The notes beneath the pieces were generated by a model. It was not told where the DNA came from, searched no databases, and saw nothing but the letters and a program-made list of their open reading frames with translations. A DNA stretch of 64,000 nt from Apoda limacodes (Eukaryota; Arthropoda; Insecta; Lepidoptera; Limacodidae). This document shows positions 10,179 through 21,530 of the stretch, piece after piece. The position numbers were made by a program, and so were the translations under genes. Within the stretch, counting starts at the first letter, position 1; each line of letters opens with the position of its first letter. Location of the stretch: assembly GCA_946406115.1 (NCBI GenBank), contig OX291557.1, forward strand, positions 2,140,501 through 2,204,500, read 5' to 3'.

Positions 10179-10287
10179 CCGTCACATTTCTTCTCCTTGG
10201 GTATGCAGGGTCCCAGCTGCGCCGCCTTCCCCGTGATGCCGCCCTCCAGCCCGCACTGGAAGTCGTCAGCCTGGCACTTGCGGTACG
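10179..10287 (-). CDS. LRP2: LRP2 exon: first part of an LDLa module
   Basis: Short exon (109 bp) between acceptor gttgcag and donor GG|GTCAGT. It reads YRKCQADDFQCGLEGG, an extended loop, then GPCIPKEKKCDG, where it stops. The rest of the module is in exon 9088-9260. The intron is phase 2 and cuts the LDLa module in its middle, unlike the phase-1 junctions around the other modules. The long loop between cysteines 2 and 3 (about 16 residues) is unusual but all cysteines are accounted for after splicing. Confidence 0.87.
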
Positions 10288-11689
10288 CTGCAACACGTAA
10301 GTACGTCACTCAAATATTATTGTGTTGCTTTTATTGTTACAAACGAGTAGTAGTGGGGTTGTTTTTTACATATATTTCACATATTATTAGATATTAGTAT
10401 ACATTATAACAAATACCTACATGAACAAGTACAAGAAAATATAAAAAGGTATGTGAATTAAAAAAAATTAGAGATTAGTTATTAATTTGGTAATGTGTGA
10501 GAAAGAAATTGTCTCAAAAAATCATGGTTCATATCACTGTTAGATGTGTTTACCATTATTGCATGTTTAAGGTGTTCTTTAATCGTGGTTCATATGACTA
10601 TTAGATAGACTATTATATAAGAACTCGTAAAGCAAGCTATTTAGCGAGTATGACACTGGCAATCGAAATAAATAAGATTTTTTTTTTGAAAATAGTAAAA
10701 TAAACATTTATTTTAGCTCAACTTTTATAATTGCAACATTTTAATTGAGTATTTACTTAACAACACACAAGAAGGCACTTACAATTTAAGTTAACAATAT
10801 TGACAAATGTTTACTATTAAAAATGACCGAAAATTTTGTATGATTTATTACTAAGCTAACTTTTGGCACGGTTTTATATTAATTAGCACCAGGACACTAA
10901 ACTTATAATGATAACAAAGTTGGGATTAGATAAAATACAAACGGTTTTTTAGGGCTTGCACCACTACGGGCAGTATGTATTCATTAGCGTAGCTCATTCT
11001 GGGAGGGGGACTTCTAGTGCCTGAATGGATATCTACATTATTGACACTGTTGAGCTTGTCTACATTGGGCAAGATATTTAGAAGTCTTTAACCTATAATT
11101 TTTTAAATGTAAGTTTATTTTCGTATCACCCAAAACTAAACAGATTTTGCGTTTGATAGCTTAAAGTTTAACTTAAAGCTAAGCCATAATTTTATTCATC
11201 TAAATCCGTCCAGTGTAAACTTGAAAAGCTACGCCACGGTATTCAAACCTTTGTATAAATCCCAATGGTGCAATTTACTTAGGCCATCGTCCAAATTTTC
11301 AAGTTATGGTAAAATATAAATACAATTTTCTCAGATTACAAAAAACAATGTTGAATAAAAATATTATTTCGGAACGATGGCCATCTTAAACTAACATACT
11401 CGTAGTAAAATATAAGTATAAAAAAAAAATTGTGCGTTAATATTTTACTATTTTCCTTGTGATAAAATTTCATTTTCTAACCAAAAATGGCATTTAATAT
11501 TTACACAAAATTAATTACGAGCTCTTTTTCAGTAAATATAAGACTCAAAATTGCACGTACGATTATCTAATACTCCTGTAATAAAACAATATCAAAAAAA
11601 GCGTCTAAAGCGGTGGTCATAACACCTTACTAATTACATTTAAAAGATAGATTGATAAATTAGATATTATATAAGAATTAAAAGGACGA
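10288..11689. other. LRP2 intron, AT-rich, nothing recognised
   Basis: Start of the 22.7-kb intron. Poly-A/T-rich with scattered short runs; no ORF, no tandem array and no repeat family recognised by eye. Confidence 0.5.
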
Positions 11690-11783
11690 ATAGGAATTGA
11701 GAAATAAAATAGCGAATTTCAAACAGAAATTGTTTCTTCTCCGTTTCTGTTTGAAATTCGCTATTTTATTTCTCAATTCCTAT
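11690..11783. repeat. Perfect 40-bp inverted repeat (hairpin)
   Basis: Left arm 11690-11729 and right arm 11744-11783 are exact reverse complements over all 40 bases, with a 14-base loop (11730-11743). The arms include gcgaatttcaaacagaaa. Could be a young fold-back element or a small-RNA hairpin. Confidence 0.95.
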
Positions 11784-11924
11784 CTAGTTTTATCTAAGTA
11801 ATTTGTTACCTGAACAAGTAGCGGTGGTAGCTACGCTAGACAGTATGCTATAGCGTTTACTAACTTTTTGGAAAATGAACAAACTTTGAAGTGATGCAGG
11901 AGATTACTTGATGTACGTTGTGTC

Positions 11925-12155
11925 AATAATTGTATTACCGAGTTACTAATTGTAAGGTGTTGTGTATTACCGAGTTAATGATTACCGATTGTAAGGTGTT
12001 ATGTATTACCGAGTTACTTATTACTTATTTTAAGGTGTTGTGTATAACCGAGTTATTACTTATGGCAGGGTTTGTGTATTGCCGAGTTACTTACTACTTA
12101 TTGTAAGGTTTTGAGTATTACCAAGTTACTTATTGTTAGGTGTTGCGTATAAAAA
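11925..12155. repeat. About 30-bp degenerate tandem repeat
   Basis: About seven imperfect copies of a unit like gtgttgtgtattaccgagtt followed by actaattgtaag. Unit length varies because of small deletions. Confidence 0.8.
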
Positions 12156-12202
12156 AATTCAAGATACATAAGTATTATGAACGATTCTATCAAAATCGTA
12201 GT

Positions 12203-12802
12203 ATAAGGTACCTGCGGGTAATAAGGCCTATGTAATTTAAAATTTATTTATTTACTCAATTTTATTTATTTAGTCTTTCCAAACTCCGTAACATTTTTTT
12301 GTATTGTTATGACGGAACTGCAGTTTCTTGGAAGAAAAATATATTTTTACCTTTTTATTTTAAATTTCTAAATGAATTCAAAGAAATCGAGACAGGTGTG
12401 GGAAATATGGCCTTAGGAGTGTAATAAGGCATATGTTTCAATAAATAACAGAATTGCTTAGTTAAATTTTATTTGATCCTGTGATGACTTTCGGAATAAC
12501 GCTTTGTTATTTAAAGTGAAAAAAAATTGAGGCTGAAAAAGTTACATACAAATGTGTTTCACCATAGAAATCAATAATCTTCCGAGTGATGTAAATATTT
12601 GGATGCTTCATGTAAGCTTTATTACGCGCACTAAGTATACAAAATCATTATTTTGTTAAAGATCTATGATAATATTTTGATTTTTCTTTCTCGTTTCTTA
12701 GACTATATTACATTTTATGATTAGTTACCCATATTGTGATATATTTTGCACTTTTCTTATTTTAAAATTTAGGACAGACCATATTACCCGCAGATACCTT
12801 AT
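12203..12802. mobile_element. MITE-like element with about 26-bp terminal inverted repeats
   Basis: Left end tataaggtacctgcgggtaa and right end ttacccgcagataccttata are inverted copies with one mismatch in the inner part. The 600-bp interior is AT-rich and noncoding, with another copy of the taataaggc motif near 12425. Ends are flanked by TA, which could be part of the repeat or a TA target duplication. Confidence 0.7.
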
Positions 12803-13329
12803 AATTTTCCTCAACCAAACTTGCAATGACATAGAATTCAGTTGACACTTCTCCTGCAGAGATGTCGATGTCGGTCCCCAAGGAAAACTTCATACGTGAT
12901 GTGATGCGTTCTGTACTGATAAGATTTTGAGTTAACGCCAGCTCCGTCGCTAAAAGCTACTGAAAAGTGGTTTATTCTCTAATTAAAGATAAATGTTGAC
13001 GGAAATGATCGTATCAATATGGAACCCTCTTTTTATTCGCATAATTTTCAATAATAAAAGTTTTTGTTTATTATTTAGAGCGACTATTTATTTTCTAAAT
13101 AATCTTTTATACCGAAGTAGAAAGAGAAACCTGAAATGTTTACAGAATATGTAGTATAATGGCGGATTACCTAACAAATAATAAAAAGTTCAAAGAGTAA
13201 AAATTTTATGGGGGTACCATACAAGAAATACGTCTTCGTTGTTTTTGCTCTATCGTAAACATTTTTTTTCTTCAATTCAAGCTTCAAACTTGCCGTGATT
13301 ACCATGGGAGCTCTAAAGTATAACAACAA

Positions 13330-13560
13330 ATAATAAAAACCGGCCAGATGTAAGACGGGCTTGAGTCATTAACATCCTAAATTTCCGTATGAGCGCCATC
13401 TAGCGTCTAGTCTAGATTATTAAGAGAAACAGTTACTGTGTTTTATGTTAAGCGGCACACATTTTGTTTGTGTTTGTGTTCGTAAATTACGTAAATGGTG
13501 GTACGGAACCCACGGTGTGCGAGTGCAGCTCGCACTTAACCGTTTTTATATTTAAAACAC
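13330..13560. repeat. Interspersed repeat fragment
   Basis: Contains aaaaaccggccagatgtaag and gtacggaacccacggtgtgc, pieces of the same GTGCGAG/GGTACGGAACC family as 19775-20064, here rearranged around an unrelated segment (gcgccatctagcgtctag). Confidence 0.6.
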
Positions 13561-13715
13561 AATTGCAACATTACCTGTAGCAAAGCTCTTAGAGAACGCC
13601 CCGCGCCCGGTCCAATAGTCACAGTAAAGGTACCTAATAGCACTTCATGCTATGTATTAGTCTACTTTACGTTGTCTAGATACTGAATGTTTCAATGAAT
13701 TAGATAAATAGTTTT

Positions 13716-13964
13716 ATGACACTGGGGAAAATAGCATACCCCCCAGGTTGGGAAATAAGCTCCCAGCCGAGGTTTTCACAAAGTACTACAGTGTGGGGTT
13801 CTTCAAGCAATAAGTTATTAGATATTATGGTAAAGGGTCAGCAACGCGCTATGAATGCACTACTTTGCAAGCATCAATCGGCTAACGATGACCACTTAAC
13901 ACCAGATGGGCTGAAAGCTTGTTTGCTACCCAGGTGTCCAAAAAATAAAAATAAACGCACATAA
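13716..13964 (+). pseudogene. LINE fragment, plus strand
   Basis: Shares aaataagctcccagccgagg-type sequence, then ttcttcaagcaataagttat and ggtcagcaacgcgc with the 3' end of the intact LINE (26080-26180), ending in gcttgtttgctacccaggtg close to the LINE tail. The reading frame is diverged beyond use. Confidence 0.75.
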
Positions 13965-14460
13965 CCTCATTATATACTAGTAGCATAGCCTCTGCATTCG
14001 ATATGAATATCTAACCTGCGCTAGTAGAATGTTGGTTAAATCTACATTTTCTTTAAGTTGTTGTCAAAATAATTTAAAATGTAAAAAGGTGCGAACTTTA
14101 TCCCAAAATAAACATGCTAAATATACAAAGTTTTCTGTTTAAAACACGACCGTTCCATCTAATCATGCAGGTGAGTTAGTTTGCAGTGAGTTTTAGCATT
14201 CCGTTGGGGCAGTTCAGCGATGAGATTAAATGCAAATTTAAATAAAACTCGTAGGTACTACCTACTTTTGTTCTTTTCTATTTTTCTTTCACAAAAAGCT
14301 TTATTGTAAGAAAGAAAAGAGTAGTTGCCTTCAATTGTTAGCATTTTTAATCTAGGGCCTTTTTAAACTATAGCAATTAAGGCAAGCTAAGAGTAAACAA
14401 AACAACCTAGGCGTTCGCGGTCAGTTTGTAAAGGTAGGATTGGGTAAGTAAGGATATCGA

Positions 14461-14821
14461 TGGTAGATTCCCTGTCGACACGACGAGCGACTCTAAGAGT
14501 ATAGATGGTAGATTCCCTGTCGACACGGCGAGAGATTCTAAGAGTAAAGATGGTAGATTCCCTGTCGACACGGCGAGCGACTCTACGGGTATCGGTGGTA
14601 GATTCCCTGTCGACACGGCGAGCTACTCTAAGGGTATCGATGGTAAATTCCCTGTCGACACGGCGAACCACTCTAAGGGTATCGATAGTAAATTTCCTGT
14701 CGACACGGCGAGCGCCTATACGGGAATCGATGGTATGATTTCCTCTCGACACGGCGAGTGACTCTAAGGGAATCGATGGTAAATTCCCTGTCAACACGGT
14801 TAACGACTCTAATAGGGTTTC
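14461..14821. repeat. 45-bp minisatellite, 8 copies
   Basis: Units start at 14461, 14506, 14551, 14596, 14641, 14686, 14731 and 14777. The core is tggtagattccctgtcgaca then cggcgagcgactctaaggg. Because 45 is a multiple of three, several frames on both strands are open and give 15-residue repeats (for example MVDSLSTRRATLRVS). There is no start context or codon bias suggesting a real protein. Confidence 0.95.
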
Positions 14822-15246
14822 TGAATAAAATCTTGAGTGTAGTAAGGGATTTAAATTTCAATATGCGTCCGCTTGAGCTTAAAATATTTTGGAACCGAGT
14901 GATACACTCTACTTTTCATCCCTCACTATTAAAAAAGGAATAAAAGGCGCTTTTAGGCACAATTCATGACAAAATTAAATTAAAAAAAAATTGAAAATTT
15001 ATATTTACATTTAAAAAAATTTAACAGTTTTGAAATGTTGTATTCATTTAACTATTGTCGAAAAGAGTAGAGAAAAAGGATGCAGTTTGCTCCCGCCTTA
15101 TAGCGAACCAATTAACGTTTTTCGAATAAAGGGAAAGAAATAGTAGATTGTGTTACAAGGGAGGAAAATAATATTTTAACGGCGTGGTCGCAATTTTGAA
15201 CGCAGCAATACAGTCTAGAGTATTCTAAAGTAGAATCCTAAGCGCA

Positions 15247-15468
15247 GCGACGTATTCAATATAGCTACGTCGCCCGAGCCATAAATATAATTGTGACCAT
15301 GATATTCTGGATTTCTGGACCATTTAAATATGTCATTAAATACATTCTGCTTTCATTCCCTTCTATGAAAAAAAACAAAATAAAAGACGCTGTTAGATAC
15401 AACTCATAAACATATTTCTTAACAAAATATTTACAGCTCGGGCGACGTAGCTATATTGAATACGTCGC
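15247..15468. mobile_element. MITE-like element with perfect 33-bp inverted ends
   Basis: 15247-15279 and 15436-15468 are exact reverse complements (left end gcgacgtattcaatatagct, then acgtcgcccgagc). Each arm is itself partly palindromic (gcgacgta ... tacgtcgc), so a nested cruciform is possible. The interior is noncoding. Confidence 0.85.
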
Positions 15469-15857
15469 CTAAACCGTTTTAATTTTAGGAAAAATCTAAA
15501 CTAACGGGTTTTATCATGTCGATTGAATACCGCAACAAGAGTGTACCTTATATGTTTATTTGTATAGTCACTGATTTTGAAATGATCGATCGGCCCCATT
15601 TTTTTATGAATCGCTTTTTTGTAAGTAGTGTAGTTCAAAAGTTTTTGAGAAGACAAAATGAAAAAAATACACCAAATCACCCTTATTTACACTTATCATT
15701 TTCATTAAATCCGTAAAGAGGCAAAGTTAATCATAAAATATTTTATAGTAACAGTTTACGATGTGTCAACTACACAACTACACAACTACCACACCGATCA
15801 AAGCTCAAACTTTATAATCGACGACTTTAATGAAGCCTCACGAGCCCAACTTCGTCA

Positions 15858-15915
15858 CGCACCCCGTCACCCCCGTCACCCGTCACCCCCGTCACCCGTC
15901 ACCCGTCACCCGTAA
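15858..15915. repeat. CCCGTCA simple repeat
   Basis: Short run of cccgtcacccgtcacccccg type units of 6-8 bases. Confidence 0.9.
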
Positions 15916-16139
15916 CACCGAGCAAGCTTACAAAGGCGTGCAGCTTCTACCACTATCACAGATAAAAAATTACAGATCTTTAGGAAAGCGTATTATTTTA
16001 TATACGGGCGGCGGAGGGGTCACTTTATGGAGTTCATAGTGCATTACTTTTAGATTGTTTTAACATGCGTCAACTTATTTATCATTATCAAACTAAGTAT
16101 TATATGTTAGGTACAGAGCTTCAAAAAAAACTTTGTATA

Positions 16140-16510
16140 CATGTATGAATGCGAGCTATGTCTGTATGCGAGCTACGTGTGTACGCGAGCTATGTGTCCA
16201 TGCGAGTTATGAAAACGGCTATGCTGGGTGTTTCTTTGCACTATGAAATCTGGAGTGAAGAAATTTGCCGAAGAACCAAAGTCAACGATGGCAACAGGCA
16301 AGCAGGCAAGGCAGGCAACAGCAAAGTCATTTTTTTTAATTCAAATAGGTTTTTACAAACACTTTGTGAAAGTTATAAAATACTATTTTTTGACATCGTT
16401 CTTCGACCTGAAACCGATGACAAAGAAAGGCTCTCGAGTGGTGAGTCTGGATCGGAAGACGCAGCGTGGGATGGCCTCCTGCTCAGTGGACAGACAACCT
16501 GCATTGTCTA
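16140..16510 (+). pseudogene. RTE-type LINE scrap
   Basis: After four imperfect copies of tatgcgagctatgtgt (16143-16210) the frame reads MLGVSLHYEIWSEEICRRTK, matching MLGVTLRDRIRNEEIRRRTK in the RTE-type element at 36372-36704. Then comes a scrap of another LINE tail (tttttacaaacactttgtga, as at 35065 and 62510). A composite of two dead fragments. Confidence 0.65.
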
Positions 16511-16519
16511 GTTTATGGA

Positions 16520-17407
16520 TGAGACAAAGTGTTTAGTGAATCTAACGAGTAAGCAATTAAAGAACTGTATTGTACTAAGTATTAAACTATTGTTTTTATT
16601 ATTGCACTCCAATTTTTTTTAATGAATTTGACCTACCTATATCTTTTATGTGTGTACTGCGAAATCAAAGTACATGTTTTTTCTTACTTTATACATCAAC
16701 ATGTAGATACCTTATCAAAGTTTATAATATTTAAAATGAAAAACCGGAAGTATTACAGTAAGTAAAGTGAAAAGTAAAAAATTAACAATGTATGAACTAT
16801 TTGTCCGACTAAAAATCTGGAAGCATGGTGTACGTTATGATGAGTAATTAGTATTAGTAAATTCTGAGTTTTGACGCCGTCATATAAGTTCCGGAACTCC
16901 GGGAAAGTTTCCTCCGTGAGAAGCTGATCTTCGGAATTGATAAAGCATTGAGTGACTTAGTGCTTTAATGCCCTTGATAGCTTTTGGTATCTACATGTTT
17001 TTGCTAAACAGAATTTGCTGGATTCTGGTGTATATTGACGAAGTTTTTACCATAGACATTCAAATGTCATTGGTTTAAATTAAATTACCAAAAACAATCA
17101 TTTGTAAAAAAGATACATTCGTCTGTAGATCGGAAACGATATAATTATACGAAGTTAGGCAACGTCGGTTATGACACTCATTGAATTGATGCACGTCTGG
17201 TCTAGTGGCACATTTTTCTAGGTTCCACCAAGCTATGTAGGGCACTTTAAGCCATCCAGCGTGTTTTGGACTATGCCTTAAAAGTCCTTTCTCCAATAAG
17301 ATACCTACATTTCTCATTTGAACAGTATTTCATTTGAGTATGTTCTTATCCCGATCACTTATGACCGCGTTGTTAATTTTTTTAACATTGAAGTCTGTTA
17401 AAGGGTG
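16520..17407. other. Intronic sequence, nothing recognised
   Basis: AT-rich; no ORF with plausible coding character and no repeat recognised. Confidence 0.5.
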
Positions 17408-17413
17408 GAGGTT

Positions 17414-17604
17414 CCATGGGCGTAGCCAGCTTTTGGATTAGGGGGGGGGCAGGCTTGGCTAGGGGGGGGCAGACCTGATAGAAAATGTCATTTTAATATA
17501 GTAAACATGTTCATTTTGAGCCAATTCCGTCAGGTTATGGGCACCTAGAGGGAGGGGGGGGGGGGCTGCTGCTCCTTCCTGCCTGTACCTCGCTACGCCC
17601 ATGG
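17414..17604. mobile_element. 191-bp MITE with 13-bp TIRs and 6-bp target duplication
   Basis: Ends ccatgggcgtagc (17414-17426) and gctacgcccatgg (17592-17604) are perfect inverted repeats. GAGGTT flanks both sides (17408-17413 and 17605-17610). The interior has long G runs (9, 8 and 12). Similar CCGTAGCTA...GGGGGGGG sequence recurs near 21470. Confidence 0.88.
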
Positions 17605-18171
17605 GAGGTTCTCATTTCGGATGTTTATATTTTTTTTATGTATGTTAGTGCTGATATATAGACGGATTTCCAAAATTCTTTTTTTATTTAAAAGGGTATA
17701 CTTCCGAGGTGGTCATGTATTAAAGTTGTTAATTTAAAACTTAAATTTTTGGTCAAACAAAAAAATTGGTGTTAATTTGCAACTGGTGGAACGCCTTTTA
17801 TGATGATGATTGTATAAAATTGAGTTCATTTGGTAATCAGGTCAGAATAAGCCTTTGTGAGGCAAAGAGAATATGTAGATAAATCTTTTCCTTGATGACA
17901 AATGCCAAAAACTGCAAACAAGTCAAAACGTGTTTGTTGCATCCGACTGCAATGACAACACCGTTCCGTTCCGTTCCAGCGTCTTACCAGCCAGCGTTCC
18001 ACTGCAAGGACTCAAGGAACGGGTCACATGGGAGAAGATATCCGACTGTAACAACACCAAGATTGATGCTGTGTCTGTTATTATGTAGGGTTTTTTTAGT
18101 GAAGATTTGAAGTTGATTCAAATTATTTTAGTAAAGGATGGTTGATGTTTAGTAATTGAAAAGTTTTCATA

Positions 18172-18575
18172 ATTTCAGTAGTTCTCGTAGGTGTGAGTAT
18201 TTCAGTAGTTCTCGTAGGTGTGAGTATTTCAGTAGTTCTCGTAGGTATGAGTATTTAAGCAGTTCTTGTAGATATAAGTATTTCAGTAGTTCTCGTAGGT
18301 ATGAGTATTTGAGTAGTTCTCGTAGGTATGAGTATTTTAGTAGTTCTTGTAGATATGAATAGTTCAGTGGTTCTCGTAGGTATGAGTATTTGAGTAGTTC
18401 TAGTAGGTACGAGTATTTCAGTAGTTCTCGTAGGTATGAGTATTTAAGTAGTTCTTGTAGGTATGAGTATTTTAGTAGTTCTTGTAGGTATGAGTATTTT
18501 AGTAGTTCTCGTAGGTATGAGTATTTAAGTAGATCTCGTAGATCTGAGTATTTCAGTAGCTCTCGTAGGCATGTT
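18172..18575. repeat. 27-bp minisatellite, about 15 copies
   Basis: Unit tatttcagtagttctcgtag then gtatgag. Open on both strands: plus-strand 9-mers read YEYFSSSRR and minus-strand ones read LLKYSYLRE. Two plus-strand breaks (near 18360 and 18545) and the lack of any flanking gene argue against a protein. Confidence 0.93.
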
Positions 18576-18599
18576 ATGAAATCGCTAAATATTTTCATT

Positions 18600-19774
18600 T
18601 TTAACAAATTTGGTAACTTGTGTTCTAAGAGTCACAGAAACTACAAAACTTTGTGTTCGTAATCAATATTTTACAAAAATATACCTTGTTCATGTTCATT
18701 GTTTGCGCGAAATAATGAGTTTTAAGATCGCTAATGAAGCCGTCAGTTACTCCGCTCCGTCACGCTCCCTGTTACCGCAGTGTGTGAATAGAGGGCGGGC
18801 GTGTTGCACAAAGTTGACTCGGAGTGGGGCAAATCGCAACACGAAGATTTGAGACGAGGGTTAAGTAGGCAAGTTAATTATATGTTTACTTTCAAGTTAA
18901 ACTTCTGAAATAACATACACAACCACAAGTTTTCGGTTAATTTATACTTACGATTTAATTTATTTCTGTAAAACTCACTAGATAGATACGGCTGATGTGT
19001 ACTCATTCTACAGACAGGCACTCTATTGATGACACCATAAACCCTGTGCATTGGTCATTTTATCCCTTTAGTTACTCTGACCAAGACGTTTTATTAAATT
19101 GGAGGAGAGCCCTTGCTAAAAGTGACCAAAATCGGGCCGTCGAGAATACCTACTTATTTCACGATGTCAGCTTGTCTGTCTGACTGACCGACCTATCTTT
19201 TAGCCCAGTTACTTTCCAGAATATGTCTTACTTTGGGCATATTTTAGATAAATTGAATATACTAAATCAATGTTTGATCGTATCACTTGCACTAACATAC
19301 TTTTCATCCGATTGCAATGAAATTTGGCAAGTTGATAGCTTGCGTCATCGGAAAAGTCATTTGCTACTTAAAAAAGGCGAGTATGAGTCGGATTAGCTTA
19401 AATCAACTTTAAGGGCAGATAGACGTCTGCCGGGCCAGCTATTGTAGGTAGGTTGTTTTTGCTCTATCGTACATTTACAAGATTCAAACTTAAAATGATT
19501 TGAAGTTTTATAGTAAAACAATAAATATTAAAAACAGGTCAAGTGCGAGTCGGGCTCGTGCATTATCTGGTAGTACGGAACACTCGGTGTGCGAGTCCTT
19601 ATTGCAATTAACTGATTTCTTTATTAAATACATTTAATTGCGTCATCAAATTCAACAACCCACCCACCATTTTTTTGATTCTAGACGTTTGCTATAAAAG
19701 AACATGACCTGAGTCCTGAGTGAGCTACTTCTTTGACCGATCCAAATCTATTTCCCTCGATTACTTTGCTATTT
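18600..19774. other. Intronic sequence with old repeat fragments
   Basis: Around 19310-19440 is a stretch (cttttcatccgattgcaatg, aaatttggcaagttgatag) typical of decayed Helitron-like insertions, ending in a gccgggccagctattgtagg tail. Around 19540-19640 is the GTGCGAGT...GGAACAC family again. No genes. Confidence 0.5.
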
Positions 19775-20064
19775 AAAAAAAAAACCGGTCACGTGCGAGT
19801 AGGACTCGGGCACGAAGGGTTCCCTACCATTATCAATAAAAACGCCAAAAAACACGATTGTTTTATGGGACCCTTAAATATTTATTTTATGCTGTTTTTT
19901 TAGTATTTGTTGTTATAGCGGCAACAGAAATACATCATCTGTGAAAATTTCAACTGTCTTACTGTTACGGTTCATGATATACAGCCTGGTGAAAGACGGA
20001 CGGTCAGCGAAGTCTTAGTAATAGGGTCCCGTTTTGTAGTCTTTGGGTACGGAACCCTTAAAAT
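19775..20064 (+). repeat. Nearly complete GTGCGAGT...GGTACGGAACCC interspersed repeat
   Basis: Runs from aaaccggtcacgtgcgagta to gggtacggaacccttaaaa. Fragments of the same family occur at about 9648-9990 (minus), 13330-13560, 27690-27750, 33568-33645 (minus), 34935-35010 (minus), 39365-39420 and 58150-58260. I know it as a common lepidopteran repeat but cannot name its class; it has no ORF. Confidence 0.7.
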
Positions 20065-20194
20065 CCATATTTTATATGAATTTTAAACTTTGGATCTAAA
20101 AACCGCAGAAGAGTAAGTAGTTAGCTAATAACGAGTAGTAGGTACATTGCACTCGTGCGTTGGTTTTGCATCAACTGTCAGCACTCCGGCAGAG

Positions 20195-20270
20195 GGCGTG
20201 GCGCGGGGGGAGATCCGGCCGTCCGGCGCGGGGCGGAGGTCCGGCCGTCCGGCGCGCGGAGACGAAATTG
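20195..20270. repeat. GC-rich duplicated 28-bp segment
   Basis: Two copies of tccggccgtccggcgcg in a short GC-rich island inside AT-rich intron. No gene seen. Confidence 0.6.
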
Positions 20271-21477
20271 TCTCATGCAAATTTTCATGCAACTTCCTTC
20301 ACTGTAAAGCGCAGTATTTTATTTGCAGTTACTTCCCAGTTATTTTGGTGAAAGTACAAACATTTGCACTCTGTGATGGAAAACAGATGCATGTATTTTA
20401 ATTGGATGATTATTTTGGTAAAATAGTATGTCATTCGAATCGTAGGTATATTATACATTACTTTAACACAACTGTGTCTGTCTGTACTTTAATACTCACT
20501 TACTCTTCAGCAATTCTGACTAGTTTATTAAAAGAATGCCGATTAAAAACGGTAAGTATATAGCTAGGCCCTTAATAATAATTTTTAAATCATACAAAAT
20601 TGACTTTGGCACAATTTCGAAAATTCCTTGAATTTATCTTTGTATTTGGACTGTAAAAATAACCTAAAAGTAGCAACTCAGTGCTTTTGGTTCCATGAAA
20701 TTCTGCTAAGATATTTTTTAACTTTATTTAATTTGCAGAAATTTCTTTAAGAGAGCAACTTTATGTGTATTTACTGTTATTTCGTGCCTATTGTGAGTGT
20801 CGCTCGTGTCTAGTGTGAGTGTTTAAGCAAAAATTTGCTTTAGCCTAATTAAGTTACAAACGCAGCACAGAGGTATAACGTTTCAATAAACGCAGATTAC
20901 ATTATTTAAACCTCGAATTCCGTAGAAACAAACCTTTTCGAGTAGAGTAGAGGGTTAGGGTTGGGGATGGGGGAAGATAAATGAGGTAACTTGACAAAGA
21001 GTTAAGATTCGTTAGTGGCGGTTAAGTGTTTCGAGTTAATTGTGCGTTTGTTTTAGAATTAAACTGCTTAGTGTCAAGCGTAAATAGAACTTCGCGGTCA
21101 TATGCTTAAGTTTAAGGTTTAAGTGTGTTTAGCGTACATAACTTGGGCCTCTAAGGTCACAAAATTTATAGAACAAATAATTATAAATCTCTATTGCTGG
21201 AGACAATCATTTGTTCTGTTTTTGTTCACACTCCTTTGTTATTTTTTTAAACTATGACTTTAAGTACTGAATATTATAATTCAAAATTAATTGTATAAGA
21301 TCGCGTACGATAGTTTTATGAAATCGACACAAAACGATCTAAATAATATGTATTGATGAAACCCTGTTTGTTTATTATTGCATTAAGTCGTAACGGAGCA
21401 ACAAATTGAGCTAATTTTTGATACCTGTACCGAGATTGTTCTTCTCCGTTACTGCAACGGAGAACCAGGGCCGTAGC

Positions 21478-21530
21478 TAAGGGGGGGCATTGTGGAGCAA
21501 TGCCCTACCTTGAAATACTAATTAGTAGTT
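21478..21530. repeat. GCCGTAGCTA/G-run fragment with small hairpin
   Basis: Contains gggccgtagctaaggggggg followed by gcattgtggagcaatgc, an imperfect hairpin. Probably one end of a relative of the MITE at 17414-17604. Confidence 0.5.

Noticed and set aside
14387..14861. Overlapping ORFs of 60-136 codons on both strands with 15-residue repeats
   Set aside because: They come from a 45-bp tandem array whose length is a multiple of three, so all frames stay open together; no start context, domain or neighbour supports a protein.
15830..16039. TPVTRHPRHPSPVTR ORF
   Set aside because: Simple CCCGTCA repeat translated by chance.
18156..18662. SSSRRYEY-rich and LLKYSYLRE-rich ORFs as possible repeat proteins
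   Set aside because: Shadow of the 27-bp minisatellite on both strands; reading frames are broken on the plus strand and nothing flanks them.
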